Shown here: in pieces, positions 1 to 8,219 of the stretch
How the letters are laid out: each line of letters begins with the position of its first letter
Numbering within the stretch: the stretch's first letter is position 1
Source: Pseudomonadota bacterium
GTDB taxonomy: Bacteria > Pseudomonadota > Alphaproteobacteria > Acetobacterales > Acetobacteraceae
Reading direction: 5' to 3'
Assembly: GCA_021851785.1 (NCBI GenBank)
Contig: JAJZBV010000018.1
Span: 1-60,194 of the forward strand
DNA: 60,194 nucleotides
Made by a program: the position numbers and the translations under genes
Notes under the pieces: generated by a model
What the model was told of the DNA's origin: nothing
Database searches by the model: none
Seen by the model: the letters and a program-made list of their open reading frames with translations, nothing else

Positions 1-1
1 G

Positions 2-124
2 AAGATCCAGGATTTCAACTACCGCGCCACCAAGGAGGCGATCGCCCGCGCCGTCCGCGGCGAGCCCAGGGCCTCGCAGGTGGTGCAGCAGCGGAACAGC
101 GTCGCCCACCCCTTCGCCGCCTGA
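2..124 (+). CDS. C-terminal fragment of an unidentified protein
   Basis: An open frame enters from the left edge and ends with TGA at 122-124, giving 40 residues. The tail is basic and polar ([17 protein letters not shown], then VVQQRN) and ends AHPFAA. It is followed by a strong hairpin, as expected for the end of a real gene. I do not recognise the family from this fragment, and the start and length lie outside the window. Confidence 0.5.
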   Translation, partial: KIQDFNYRATKEAIARAVRGEPRASQVVQQRNSVAHPFAA

Positions 125-140
125 ACGATTCCTCCGAAAA

Positions 141-166
141 CCCCGGGGCCCGCATGGGCTCCGGGG
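141..166. terminator. Convergent hairpin terminator
   Basis: CCCCGGGGCCC at 141-151 pairs with GGGCTCCGGGG at 156-166 across a GCAT loop, 11 bp with one G-T wobble. On the minus strand the hairpin is followed by TTTTC, so it fits an intrinsic terminator for the aminotransferase gene that ends at 181. It could also stop the rightward gene ending at 124. Confidence 0.6.
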
Positions 167-180
167 GCGCTTTCGGGCGG

Positions 181-1512
181 TCAGGCCGCTTCGGCGCGGA
201 TCGCCTCCGCGAGGGTCGAGAAAATCCGCTCGATATGCGGGTTTTCGATGATCAGCGGCGGCGAGAGGGCAATGATGTCGCCGGTGGTGCGGATCAGGAC
301 ACCGTCATCGAAGCAGCGATGGAATACCCGCATTGCGCGCTCGCCGGGCTTGCCCGGGCGGGGGGCGAGTTCGATCCCGGCGACGAGGCCGAAATTGCGC
401 ACATCGATGACGTTGGGCAGCCCCTTGAGGCTATGCGCGGCGTCCGCGAACGCGCCTTCCATCGCCCGGGCGCGGCCCGGCAGATCCTCGGCGCGGAACA
501 GATCGATAGTCGCGATCGCGGCGGCGCAGGCGAGCGGATGGCCGGAATAGGTATAGCCGTGAAAGAACTCGATCCCGGCCGGCGCGTTATCGACGATCGC
601 ATGATAGACCGCATCCTTGACCGCGACCGCCCCCATCGGCACGGCGGCGTTGGTCAACCCCTTGGCCATGGTCATGATATCCGGCGTGACCCCGAGCCGC
701 TCGGCGCCGAACGGCGCGCCGAGGCGGCCGAAGCCGGTGATCACCTCGTCGAAAATCAACAGGATGCCGTATTTGTCGCAGATCGCGCGGAGCCGCTCGA
801 GATAGCCCCTGGGCGGCACCAGGACGCCGGTCGAGCCGGCCAGCGGCTCGACGATGACGGCGGCGATGGTTTCTGCGCCATGCAGCGCCACCAGATCCTC
901 GAGCACATCGGCGAGATGCGCCCCCCATTCCGGCTGGCCGCGCGAAAACGCGTTATGCGCCGGGGCGTGGGTGTGCGGGAGATGATCGACCGCCGGCAGC
1001 AGGGCGCCGAATTGCTTGCGGTTGCCGCCGATGCCACCGACCGACATGCCACCGAAGCCGACCCCGTGATAGCCGCGCTCGCGCCCGATGAGGCGCACCC
1101 GCCCGGCCTCGCCGCGGGCGCGGTGATAGGCGAGGGCGATCTTGAGCGCGGTATCGGCGCTTTCGGAGCCGGAATTGGTGAAAAACACCCGATCCAGCCC
1201 GGGTGGGGTCAGCTCCGCCAGTTTCGCCGCCGCCTGGAAGGCGATGGGATGGCCGAGCTGGAAGGTCGGGGCGAAATCCATCACCGCCGCCTGGTGCTGG
1301 ATCGCCTCGGTGATCTCGCGCCTTCCATGCCCGGCATTGACGCACCAGAGCCCGGCGGTGCCGTCGATGACCTCGCGCCCCTCGGGGGTGTAGTAATGCA
1401 TGCCGGACGCGCGGGCGAGCAGCCGGGGGGCCGATTTATAGGCGCGATTGGCGGTGAACGGCATCCAGAAGGAATCGATGTCATTCGGGCGCGGGGGCGC
1501 GATCTCGTTCAT
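181..1512 (-). CDS. Class III omega-amino acid--pyruvate aminotransferase
   Basis: This is a PLP-dependent transaminase of 443 residues, the usual length for the omega-amino acid:pyruvate (beta-alanine:pyruvate) group of class III. Visible landmarks are the phosphate-binding SGSES at 114-118, the FDEVITGFGR block at 254-263 with the Asp that contacts the PLP ring nitrogen, and the TMAKGLTNAAVPMGAV block, where Lys284 should form the Schiff base. It would move an amino group from a beta- or omega-amino acid or an amine to pyruvate in the cytoplasm. The start at 1512 gives the family-typical N-terminus (DIDSFWMPFTANR), with AAAGG about 9 nt upstream. The exporter gene lies 81 nt upstream on the same strand, so the two may be co-transcribed. 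The exact amino donor cannot be read from sequence; an amine:pyruvate transaminase is the main alternative. Confidence 0.9.
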   Translation of the reverse strand: MNEIAPPRPNDIDSFWMPFTANRAYKSAPRLLARASGMHYYTPEGREVIDGTAGLWCVNAGHGRREITEAIQHQAAVMDFAPTFQLGHPIAFQAAAKLAELTPPGLDRVFFTNSGSESADTALKIALAYHRARGEAGRVRLIGRERGYHGVGFGGMSVGGIGGNRKQFGALLPAVDHLPHTHAPAHNAFSRGQPEWGAHLADVLEDLVALHGAETIAAVIVEPLAGSTGVLVPPRGYLERLRAICDKYGILLIFDEVITGFGRLGAPFGAERLGVTPDIMTMAKGLTNAAVPMGAVAVKDAVYHAIVDNAPAGIEFFHGYTYSGHPLACAAAIATIDLFRAEDLPGRARAMEGAFADAAHSLKGLPNVIDVRNFGLVAGIELAPRPGKPGERAMRVFHRCFDDGVLIRTTGDIIALSPPLIIENPHIERIFSTLAEAIRAEAA

Positions 1513-1593
1513 GGCGGCAGCCTTTCGCGGTCTTTATTCGCGCCGAGCCTGCCGCGTTCCCGCTCGCCGGACAAGCCTCGGCGGGCGGTTTTT

Positions 1594-2766
1594 TCAGCCG
1601 CGCGGGCGGAAGCGGTTGGTGAACAAGCAGCCGGCGCCGCCGGCCAGCATGAGCAGCGCCATCGGTCGCGCGGTGCCGTCGTTGATCAGCCCGACCGCGG
1701 TGCTGAAGAGGGCGCCGAGCAGGAATTGCCCGGTGCCCATCAAGGCCGAGGCGCTGGCCGCTTGTGCCGCGTGGCGGGAGAGCGCGCCGACGGTGGTGGT
1801 CGGCATCAGGAAGCCGAGCGCCGCGAGATAGCAGAACAGCGGCGCGGCAAGCCCGGGAATCTGGCCCCAGCCGGTGAAGGCGTCGAGCGTCAGCACCCCC
1901 GTCGCCAGCGCGGCAACGCCGATCGCGGTGTCGAGCACCCGATCGGTGCCGAAACGCGGCAGCAGGCGGGCGTTGACTTGGGCGGCGAAAATGAAGCCGG
2001 CGGCGTTCAGCCCGAACAGCATGCCGTAATGCGCCGGCGTGATGTGATACTGGCTGATATAGGCCGCCGGCGAGCCGCCGAGATAGGCGAACAGGCCAGC
2101 CAAGGCGAAGCCGCCCGAGAGCGCGTTGGCAACGAAGCGCGGCTCGCGCGCGATCGCCGCATAGCGGCCGAGTAAGCCGATCGGGCCGAGGCGGATGCGC
2201 CGGTTCCTGGCCAGGGTGTCGGGGAGGAAGCGCCAGACCAGCAAGGCGCAGATCCCGCCATAGACCGCCGCGATCCAGAAGATCAGCCGCCAGCCGGCAA
2301 AAGCGAGAACGGCGCCGCCGGCCGCCGGCGCGAGGATCGGCACCACCCCCATCACCAGCATCAGCCGCGACAGCAGCCGCGCCGCCTCGTGGCCGTCGGT
2401 GAGGTCACGGACGACGGCGCGCGGCACCACCATGCTCGCCGAGCCGCCGATCGCGGCCAGCACGCGGAAGGTCGAGAACGACCAGAGGCCGGGCGCCAGC
2501 GCGCAGCCGGCGGAGGCGAGAGCGTAGAGCAAGGTTCCGAAAATCAGCGGTGCCCGTCGCCCGAAACGATCGGAAAGCGATCCCTGGGTGATCTGGCCGA
2601 AGGCGAGGCCGATGAACCAGGCGGCGAGGGTGATCTGCGCGCCGCCCGCCCGGCCGCCGAAATCCGCCTCGATCAGCGGGAAGGCGGGGAGATACATATC
2701 GGTCGAGACCGGCCCGACGGCGGTGAGCACGCCGAGCAGCAAGGTCAGCCAGATCGACGGACTCAT
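1594..2766 (-). CDS. Bcr/CflA-family MFS drug efflux transporter
   Basis: This 390-residue polytopic protein belongs to the 12-helix major facilitator superfamily. The N-terminal stretch LTAVGPVSTDMYLPAFP is the hallmark of the Bcr/CflA drug:proton antiporter group. The cytoplasmic loop-2/3 signature appears as GSLSDRFGRRAPLIFG. The central loop carries FLPDTLARN before the second six-helix half. Expected role: proton-driven export of small toxic molecules or metabolites across the inner membrane. It sits 81 nt upstream of the aminotransferase on the same strand. The 5' side faces a 214-nt region shared with a divergent gene. The substrate is unknown. Confidence 0.87.
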   Translation of the reverse strand: MSPSIWLTLLLGVLTAVGPVSTDMYLPAFPLIEADFGGRAGGAQITLAAWFIGLAFGQITQGSLSDRFGRRAPLIFGTLLYALASAGCALAPGLWSFSTFRVLAAIGGSASMVVPRAVVRDLTDGHEAARLLSRLMLVMGVVPILAPAAGGAVLAFAGWRLIFWIAAVYGGICALLVWRFLPDTLARNRRIRLGPIGLLGRYAAIAREPRFVANALSGGFALAGLFAYLGGSPAAYISQYHITPAHYGMLFGLNAAGFIFAAQVNARLLPRFGTDRVLDTAIGVAALATGVLTLDAFTGWGQIPGLAAPLFCYLAALGFLMPTTTVGALSRHAAQAASASALMGTGQFLLGALFSTAVGLINDGTARPMALLMLAGGAGCLFTNRFRPRG

Positions 2767-2907
2767 GCCGGGGAAACATCCACGAGGGTTCGCGCAAGCA
2801 CTCTTTTCATCCCGGCCCGGCAGAAGCGTCCCGGCAAAAAATGCCGGAGAGGGTCATCCGGCCCCCTGGCTTAGCGCGAAGACCGGCGGCGGCGCGAGTG
2901 CAAAATT

Positions 2908-2924
2908 CTGGCATGAGGCTTGCG
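2908..2924 (+). promoter_or_regulatory. Sigma-54-type -24/-12 promoter
   Basis: The sequence CTGGCATGAGGCTTGCG matches the RpoN consensus (TGGCACG-N4-TTGCW) at all but two positions. It has exactly ten bases between the GG (-24) and GC (-12) doublets. Transcription would start near 2936, about 45 nt before the ATG at 2981. No enhancer site was identified. A chance match is possible, but both position and strand fit the gene downstream. Confidence 0.6.
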
Positions 2925-2980
2925 TCATTCGTCGTCAGGTTCGCAGTGACGCAGATTTCGCAAGGATCGGAGACCCCGCC

Positions 2981-3475
2981 ATGATCAGCCATCTCTCGCA
3001 CCGGCTTCTGACCCAAGGCCAGGGCTGGACCACCCCGACCGGCAGCGGCAATGCCGATGTTTACGCGGCCGAGGACGCGCAGCAGAGCGCGGCGCCGAAC
3101 AGCGCCGCGGCGATGGCGGCGAATGTCAGCGCCGCCGCCGGCCTTGGGGCGCAGCCGACCTCCTTCGCCGCGGCCATGAACGCGGCCAGCACGATGCCGG
3201 GCCTGGCAACCGGCGAGGGCGACGATGATGGCGCGGGCGCGGCCACCAAGGGCGGCGCGAACGGAACCACCGATCCGACCCAGTTCGCCCTCGCCGGGCC
3301 GCTGCTCGGCCACCATCACGGTTCGCTGCTGACCGCGACCACCGGGCAGGGAGTGTCCTCCGGCGCCCAAAAAAGTCCGGGCCAGGGCGCGAACCAGGGC
3401 ACGATCGCGCCGTCTTCGCCATCGGTCGCCAACGCGCTGCAGGCCTATCAATCCGTCGCCCGCGGTCTGCACTGA
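2981..3475 (+). CDS. Ala/Gly/Ser-rich low-complexity protein of unknown function
   Basis: A 164-residue protein that I do not recognise. The start at 2981 is chosen because GGAG (2969-2972) lies 8 nt upstream and the sigma-54-type promoter lies about 60 nt upstream. The N-terminus (MISHLSHRLLTQGQGW) is ordered and amphipathic. The middle is rich in Ala, Asn, Gly and Ser with an acidic patch (GEGDDDG), and a HHH cluster follows FALAGPLLG. The C-terminus (SVANALQAYQSVARGLH) looks helical. There is no signal peptide, membrane segment or cysteine. RpoN control and small size recall flagellar accessory proteins of alphaproteobacteria, but that is only a guess. It ends 15 nt before the convergent dnaQ stop. 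Antisense open frames across the region look like GC-driven shadows. Confidence 0.6.
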   Translation: MISHLSHRLLTQGQGWTTPTGSGNADVYAAEDAQQSAAPNSAAAMAANVSAAAGLGAQPTSFAAAMNAASTMPGLATGEGDDDGAGAATKGGANGTTDPTQFALAGPLLGHHHGSLLTATTGQGVSSGAQKSPGQGANQGTIAPSSPSVANALQAYQSVARGLH

Positions 3476-3489
3476 CGCTCAGCCAGACG

Positions 3490-4167
3490 TCAGCTCAGCC
3501 ACAGGGGGGATTTGAGCCTGGCGAGGAAGGCTTCATGCGCCGCAAGCTCGGCATCGGAGACCAGGATCGGGCGCGGGCGGCGCGGGCGGTCGTTGGCATA
3601 GGTGATGGCGGGGGGGATGGCGGCGCTTTCCGCTTGCAGATCGAGCCCGCGCTGGCGCCCGCCGGTGAGTTCGACATAGATTTCGGCCAGCAGCCGGCAA
3701 TCGAGCAGGGCGTTGTGGGTGGTGCGCGCCGAAAGATCGATGCCGAAGCGCCGGCAGAGGGCATCGAGGCTGTTGGGAAGCCCCGGAAACCGGGTCTTGG
3801 CGAGGACCAGCGTATCGACCATCCGCCCGCGATCGAGCGCGGGCGCGCCAATCCGGCGTAATTCGGCGTCGAGAAAGCCGAAATCGAACGGCGCGTTATG
3901 GGCGATCAGCGGGCCCGCGCCGAAAAACGCCAGCAAGTCCTCGGCGATCATGCCGAAGCGGGGCTTGCCGGCGACATCGCGCGCGGTGATGCCATGGACA
4001 CGCACCACCTCCTCCGGCACGTCGCGTTCGGGATCGAGGAGGGTGTGGAAATACTGCCCGGTCGGCAGATCGTTGATCAGTTCGAGTGCTGCGATCTCGA
4101 GCACCCGATGGCCCTGCGCGGGATCGAGGCCGGTGGTTTCGGTATCGAATAAAACGGCGCGGGTCAT
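3490..4167 (-). CDS. dnaQ: DNA polymerase III epsilon subunit (3'-5' proofreading exonuclease)
   Basis: The 225-residue protein has the DEDDh exonuclease motifs: ExoI FDTETTGLDP near residues 7-16 (Asp and Glu metal ligands), ExoII HNAPFDFGFLD, and ExoIII HNALLDCRLLAEIY with the catalytic His and Asp. It would proofread the replicative polymerase as part of the DnaE core. The start at 4167 is set by MTRAVLFDTETTG and by the ATGA overlap (4164-4167) with the coaE stop, which implies translational coupling. Length is close to the family norm of about 230-240. The aroE-coaE-dnaQ order is a known alphaproteobacterial arrangement. Here the run also sits at the tail of the hopanoid cluster. Confidence 0.93.
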   Translation of the reverse strand: MTRAVLFDTETTGLDPAQGHRVLEIAALELINDLPTGQYFHTLLDPERDVPEEVVRVHGITARDVAGKPRFGMIAEDLLAFFGAGPLIAHNAPFDFGFLDAELRRIGAPALDRGRMVDTLVLAKTRFPGLPNSLDALCRRFGIDLSARTTHNALLDCRLLAEIYVELTGGRQRGLDLQAESAAIPPAITYANDRPRRPRPILVSDAELAAHEAFLARLKSPLWLS

Positions 4168-4751
4168 GCGAACATCCCGAGGAGGAAGCGGCGCAATTGC
4201 CGCCAGGCGTGATGGCGCGAAAGCCCGGTCCGCACCACGAGATCGGCGCGGCGGCGCTTTTCCCGGTCCGGCATCTGGCGCGCGAGAATGGCGGTGATCT
4301 CGGCATCGGTCATCTGCCCCCGCGCCCGCACCCGCGCCCGCTGCACGGAGGCGGGGGCGGAGACGACGATGACGGCATCCACCCGCCGGCTGCCGCCGGT
4401 CTCGAACAGCAGCGGAATATCGAGAATAGCGGCGCGCGCGCCATGGCGGCGGGCAGCGGCGATGAACCGGCGCTCGGCTGCGCGCACCAGCGGGTGGATG
4501 ATCGCCTCCAGCCGCGCCAGCGCCTCCGCCTGCCCGAGCACGGCGGCGCGGAGGCGGGGGCGGTCGATCGCCCCGTCCCGGACGGCGCCGGGAAACGCGG
4601 CGGCGATCAGTGGCACGGCGGCGCCGCCCTTGGCCTGGAGCGCCCGCACGGCGCGATCGGCATCGAAAACCGGCAGATGGGTGCCGCGGAAAACGGCGGC
4701 GGCGGTGGATTTGCCCATACCGATCCCGCCCGTCAGGCCGATCAGGCGCAT
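4164..4751 (-). CDS. coaE: Dephospho-CoA kinase
   Basis: This kinase catalyses the last step of coenzyme A synthesis, phosphorylating the 3'-hydroxyl of dephospho-CoA with ATP. The 195-residue protein opens with the P-loop GLTGGIGMGKST (about residues 5-16). It continues with PVFDADRAVRAL, where the family has its catalytic Asp, the IIHPLVR block, and DIPLLFETG, all standard CoaE landmarks. The length is normal. Its start overlaps the 3' end of aroE by 10 nt, and its stop overlaps the dnaQ start by 4 nt, so all three are probably translated from one message. Confidence 0.95.
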   Translation of the reverse strand: MRLIGLTGGIGMGKSTAAAVFRGTHLPVFDADRAVRALQAKGGAAVPLIAAAFPGAVRDGAIDRPRLRAAVLGQAEALARLEAIIHPLVRAAERRFIAAARRHGARAAILDIPLLFETGGSRRVDAVIVVSAPASVQRARVRARGQMTDAEITAILARQMPDREKRRRADLVVRTGLSRHHAWRQLRRFLLGMFA

Positions 4752-5620
4752 GTCGGGACCGCGCGGTCGGGCGCCAGCAGATCACCCGCGACGAAACGAT
4801 AGAGCGCCTCATCGACCGTGGGTTCGACCCCGAACCAGGCGGCAAAACCCGGCGCCGCCTGATGCAAAAGCATCCCGAGCCCGCCAATGACGCGGAGCCC
4901 GCGCATGCGCGCCGCCCGCAGCAGCGGGGTTTCCAGCGGCACATAGACGATATCGGCAACCACCAGCGCCGCCGGCGCGCCGGCGAGATCGAGATCGAGC
5001 GGCGGATTGCCACTCATTCCGGCCTGGGTGGTGTTGATCACCAGGGCATGATCGGCGAGCGCCCGATGCCGCGCCGCCCAGGGAAGGATCGCGAGCCCCG
5101 GCAGCGCCGCCGCCAGCCGCACCACCGCCTCTTCCCGCCGCGCGGCGAGGCTGACCGCGCACCCCGCCTCCTGCAAGGCGCTGGCGATCGCCCGCGCCGC
5201 GCCGCCGGCGCCGATCACCAGCGCCGGCCCGGCGGCGGGATCAACCCCTTCGGCGCGGAGATGGGCGAGAAACCCGGCGCCGTCGCTATTGCCGCCGTAG
5301 ACCCGGCGATCGCGAAACACCAGCGTATTGACCGCGCCAGCCCGCCGCGCCGACGATGCCACCTCGTCGCAGAGCGCGAACGCGGCTTCCTTGTGCGGCA
5401 AGGTGACGTTGAGCCCGGCAAAGCCGCAGGCGACCAAGCCGCCGAGGGCGCGGGCGAACGCCTCGGGCGGCACCGCGAGCGGCACATAGGCGCCATCGAT
5501 CGCATAGCGCTCGAGCCAGAACCCGTGCAGCCGCGGCGAGCGGCTATGCGCGACCGGCCAGCCCACGACACCGGCGAGCCGGGCCTTCCCTGAAAGAATC
5601 GGCATCACGCTAGCAAACAC
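4742..5620 (-). CDS. aroE: Shikimate dehydrogenase (NADP+)
   Basis: It reduces 3-dehydroshikimate to shikimate with NADPH in aromatic amino acid and folate precursor synthesis. The 292-residue protein shows the shikimate-binding SRSP motif at 26-29, NVTLPHKEAA with the catalytic Lys77, GGNSDGAGF with the partner Asp, the NADP-binding GAGGAARAI turn, and the C-terminal GGLGMLLHQAAPGF. The start at 5620 could also be the second Met at 5605, which would remove five residues. It lies 27 nt downstream of hpnG on the same strand, so it probably shares the hopanoid transcript. It overlaps coaE by 10 nt. Confidence 0.95.
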   Translation of the reverse strand: MFASVMPILSGKARLAGVVGWPVAHSRSPRLHGFWLERYAIDGAYVPLAVPPEAFARALGGLVACGFAGLNVTLPHKEAAFALCDEVASSARRAGAVNTLVFRDRRVYGGNSDGAGFLAHLRAEGVDPAAGPALVIGAGGAARAIASALQEAGCAVSLAARREEAVVRLAAALPGLAILPWAARHRALADHALVINTTQAGMSGNPPLDLDLAGAPAALVVADIVYVPLETPLLRAARMRGLRVIGGLGMLLHQAAPGFAAWFGVEPTVDEALYRFVAGDLLAPDRAVPTCA

Positions 5621-5647
5621 GGGAGCCAGCGGGAGATCAAGCCGGCG

Positions 5648-6304
5648 TCAGCGCGCAAAATGCCGGGTCGCTTCACGCAACCTCCGCAGCGCCCGGCGGG
5701 TTTCGCGCGCGAGGGCAATGAGCCCCGGGAGTTGCGAAGGCGCGGCGGCGAGCGAGGCGATGAGGGGGAAGAGCGCGATCCCGCCACCGGGATCGAACGC
5801 CGCTTTCGCCGCCGGCGGCAGGTCGCGCCCGGCGGGGTCGCCGATGACGCGGAGCACCGCGAACGGGATGCCATGCCGCGCCGCCGCGCGGGCGACGGCG
5901 CCGCTTTCCATGTCCACCGCCGCGGCGCCGGTTGCGGCGAAAATCCATGCTTTTTCCGCGCTTTCGCCGACGATGCCGGCGCTTCCGAGCACTGTCCCGG
6001 CGCGCGCCCCGGCAAGGGCTGCGACCAGCGCCGGGTCGGTCGCGAAACGCTCGCCGGCGAGGGTCACCACTGCCTCCGGCACGATGAGCGTGCCAGGGAG
6101 AAGCGCGGGATCGAGCCCGCCGGCGATCCCGAAGCTGATCAGCGCCGGCGCGCCGGCGGCGGCCAGCGCCTCGGCGCTACCGGCGCCGATCCCGATGGGG
6201 CCGATCCCGACCGCGCCGAGGCGGCGGGCGATGCGCGCTTCCGCCCGCATCCCGACGATGAACGCGGCGCCGGCCAGCGGAGGGTCAGAAGCCGAAGGCG
6301 ACAC
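5648..6304 (-). CDS. hpnG: HpnG: hopanoid-associated nucleoside phosphorylase
   Basis: Members of this family release adenine from adenosylhopane to give ribosylhopane (or its phosphate) on the way to bacteriohopanetetrol. The protein belongs to the MTA/SAH nucleosidase-like phosphorylase fold: GIGPIGIGAGSAEAL, ISFGIAGGLDPAL and the AAVDMESGAVARAA block that binds the nucleoside. I place the start at the GTG at 6304 (218 residues). It overlaps the shc stop by 20 nt, and the family N-terminus GAAFIVGMRAEARIARRL follows soon after. An ATG at 6397 would add 31 residues that merely translate the shc 3' end in another frame. AroE begins 27 nt after the stop. Confidence 0.88.
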   Translation of the reverse strand: MSPSASDPPLAGAAFIVGMRAEARIARRLGAVGIGPIGIGAGSAEALAAAGAPALISFGIAGGLDPALLPGTLIVPEAVVTLAGERFATDPALVAALAGARAGTVLGSAGIVGESAEKAWIFAATGAAAVDMESGAVARAAARHGIPFAVLRVIGDPAGRDLPPAAKAAFDPGGGIALFPLIASLAAAPSQLPGLIALARETRRALRRLREATRHFAR

Positions 6305-8219
6305 GGCGCTGGTTAGCGTGCCGGAGCGCCGTGAACCGGGCCAGCGCGAGCAGCGGGAAATACTGTTTGTAGCCGTGATAGCGGAGATAAAAAACACGTG
6401 GGAAGCCGACCGCGTTATAAGGCTGCTCCATCCACGCGCCGTTTTCCCGCTGCGCGCCGGCGAGCCAGGCGATGCCGCGCGCGACCGCAGGGTGGTCGGC
6501 CTCGCCGGCGGCCATCAGCCCGAGCAGCGCCCAGGCGGTGTGCGACGGCGTGCTTTCCTTGTAGCGCCCCGGCGGCGCGCCGGCATAGGTTTCCTCATCC
6601 TCGCCCCAGCCGCCATCCTCGCGCTGGGTCGCGAGCAGGAACGCGACCGCCCGCTGGATCGCGGGATCATCATGGGCGAGGCCGAGCGCGTTGAGCGCGC
6701 ACAGGACCGACCAGGTGCCGTAGATGTAATTCGTGCCCCAGCGCCCGAACCAGCTCCCGTCCCGCTCCTGCTCGCAGCGAAGCCAGGCGAGGGCGCGGGT
6801 CAGCACCGGGTCGCTGGCGGGGGTGCCGATCTGGGCGAGGAAGGAGACGCAGCGCGCGGTGACGTCGGCGGTCGGCGGGTCGAGCAGCGCGCCATGATCG
6901 GCGAACGGGATATGGTTCAGGAACTGGTGGTCGTTGTCGGCATCGAACGCCCCCCAGCCGCCGCCCCGGCACTGCAAGCCGATGATCCATTGCCGGGCGC
7001 GGGCGATCGCAGGGGCATGGGCGGGATCGCCGCTCCGGTGCAAAAGCATCCCGACGACGGCGGTGTCATCGACATCCGGGTAATGCGGGTTGGCGTATTG
7101 AAAGGCCCAGCCGCCGGGCGGCACGCCGGGGCGGGCCATCGCCCAGTCGCCGGCGAGATCGGTGATCTGGCGTTCGACGAGCCAGGCGCAGGCGGTGGCG
7201 ACGCGCCCCTGATACGCCTCGCCCAGCTCGGCGAGCGCGTGGCCGGCGAGCGCGGTATCCCAGACCGGCGAGACGCAGGGCTGGCAATAGGCGCGGTCTT
7301 CGCCGATGACGAGGAGCTTCCGCACCGCCCGCCAGGCGATCGCGGCATCGGGGTGATCGGGCTCATAGCCGAGCGCATCGAACATCATCACGCTGTTGGC
7401 GATCGCCGGATAGATGGCGCCGAGCCCGTCCTCGCCATTGAGGCGCGCGCGGACGAAGGCGACCGCGCGCGCGATCGAGCGGGCGCGAAACCGCTCCGGC
7501 ACCAGCGGGTCGAGCACGCGGAGCACGGAATCGAGCCCCTTGAAGAACCGCCCCCAGGGCGAGCGATAGGGGCCGCGGATCCAATCCGTAATCTGTTCGG
7601 GCGGCGTCCGGAACAATTCCTGCACCCTGATGCCGCGCGGATTGCGCGCCCGCGGCCGCTTGGCCATCAGGACCAGGAGCGGCACGATCACGGTCCGCGA
7701 CCAATAGGAGACGCGCCAGAGATTGATCGGGAACCAGCGCGGCGCGATCATCAGCTCGGCCGGCATCACCGGCACCGCCCGCCACGGCACCTCGCCGAAA
7801 AGCGCGAGCTGGGCACGGGTGAAGACGTTCGCCCGCTCCGCCCCGCCGGCGGCGAGGATGGCCGCCCGCGCCCGCGCCATATGCGCGGCCTCCGGCGCGT
7901 CACCGATGGCTTTGAGCGCGAAATAGGCCTTCACGCTCGCCGAGAGATCGAAGCCACCGTCGTGAAACAGCGGCCAACCGCCGTGATCACCCTGGATGTC
8001 GCGCAAGTAGCGGCCGATTTTCGCCTCGAGCGCCGGCTCGATGCGGTCGAGATAATGTTCGAGCAGCACATATTCCGCCGGAATCGTCGCATCCGCTTCC
8101 AGTTCATAGACGAAATGGCCGTCCGGGTTTTGCCGCCGCGCCAGCGCGTCCCCGCCGGCGGCGATGGCGTCGGCGAGGCCGGCGGATGACGGTTGCGGCA
8201 AATCAGTGTCGCGAGGCAT
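6285..8219 (-). CDS. shc: Squalene-hopene cyclase
   Basis: The 644-residue enzyme cyclises squalene to hopene/hopanol at the inner membrane face, the committed hopanoid step. The catalytic acid motif DVDD is at 382-385, and CVSPVWDTALA at 315-325 is conserved. QW-type repeats recur, including QNPDGHF, GDHGGWP, CRGGGWGAFD, QREDGGWGEDEE and AQRENGAW. WGTNYIYGTWSVLCAL and the C-terminal YNAVGFPRVFYLRYHGY block are also typical. The ATG at 8219 is chosen because it gives the usual N-terminus (a short hydrophilic lead, then AIAAGGDALARRQNPDGH). It overlaps the hpnE stop by 17 nt. Length matches the family (about 640-660). It is equivalent to hpnF of the cluster nomenclature. Confidence 0.97.
   Translation of the reverse strand: MPRDTDLPQPSSAGLADAIAAGGDALARRQNPDGHFVYELEADATIPAEYVLLEHYLDRIEPALEAKIGRYLRDIQGDHGGWPLFHDGGFDLSASVKAYFALKAIGDAPEAAHMARARAAILAAGGAERANVFTRAQLALFGEVPWRAVPVMPAELMIAPRWFPINLWRVSYWSRTVIVPLLVLMAKRPRARNPRGIRVQELFRTPPEQITDWIRGPYRSPWGRFFKGLDSVLRVLDPLVPERFRARSIARAVAFVRARLNGEDGLGAIYPAIANSVMMFDALGYEPDHPDAAIAWRAVRKLLVIGEDRAYCQPCVSPVWDTALAGHALAELGEAYQGRVATACAWLVERQITDLAGDWAMARPGVPPGGWAFQYANPHYPDVDDTAVVGMLLHRSGDPAHAPAIARARQWIIGLQCRGGGWGAFDADNDHQFLNHIPFADHGALLDPPTADVTARCVSFLAQIGTPASDPVLTRALAWLRCEQERDGSWFGRWGTNYIYGTWSVLCALNALGLAHDDPAIQRAVAFLLATQREDGGWGEDEETYAGAPPGRYKESTPSHTAWALLGLMAAGEADHPAVARGIAWLAGAQRENGAWMEQPYNAVGFPRVFYLRYHGYKQYFPLLALARFTALRHANQRRVAFGF

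Noticed and set aside
154-2175. 673-codon plus-strand open frame opposite the aminotransferase and exporter
   Set aside because: It is Arg/Glu/Gly-rich with no recognisable domain, runs antisense to two clear genes, and is expected in high-GC DNA where stop codons are rare.
2807-3472. 221-codon minus-strand frame opposite the sigma-54-preceded gene
   Set aside because: No ribosome site or motif; the plus-strand frame has both a promoter match and GGAG spacing.
5718-8189. 823-codon plus-strand open frame opposite hpnG and shc
   Set aside because: Antisense shadow of conserved genes; composition is the complement of alphaproteobacterial codon usage and no motif is present.
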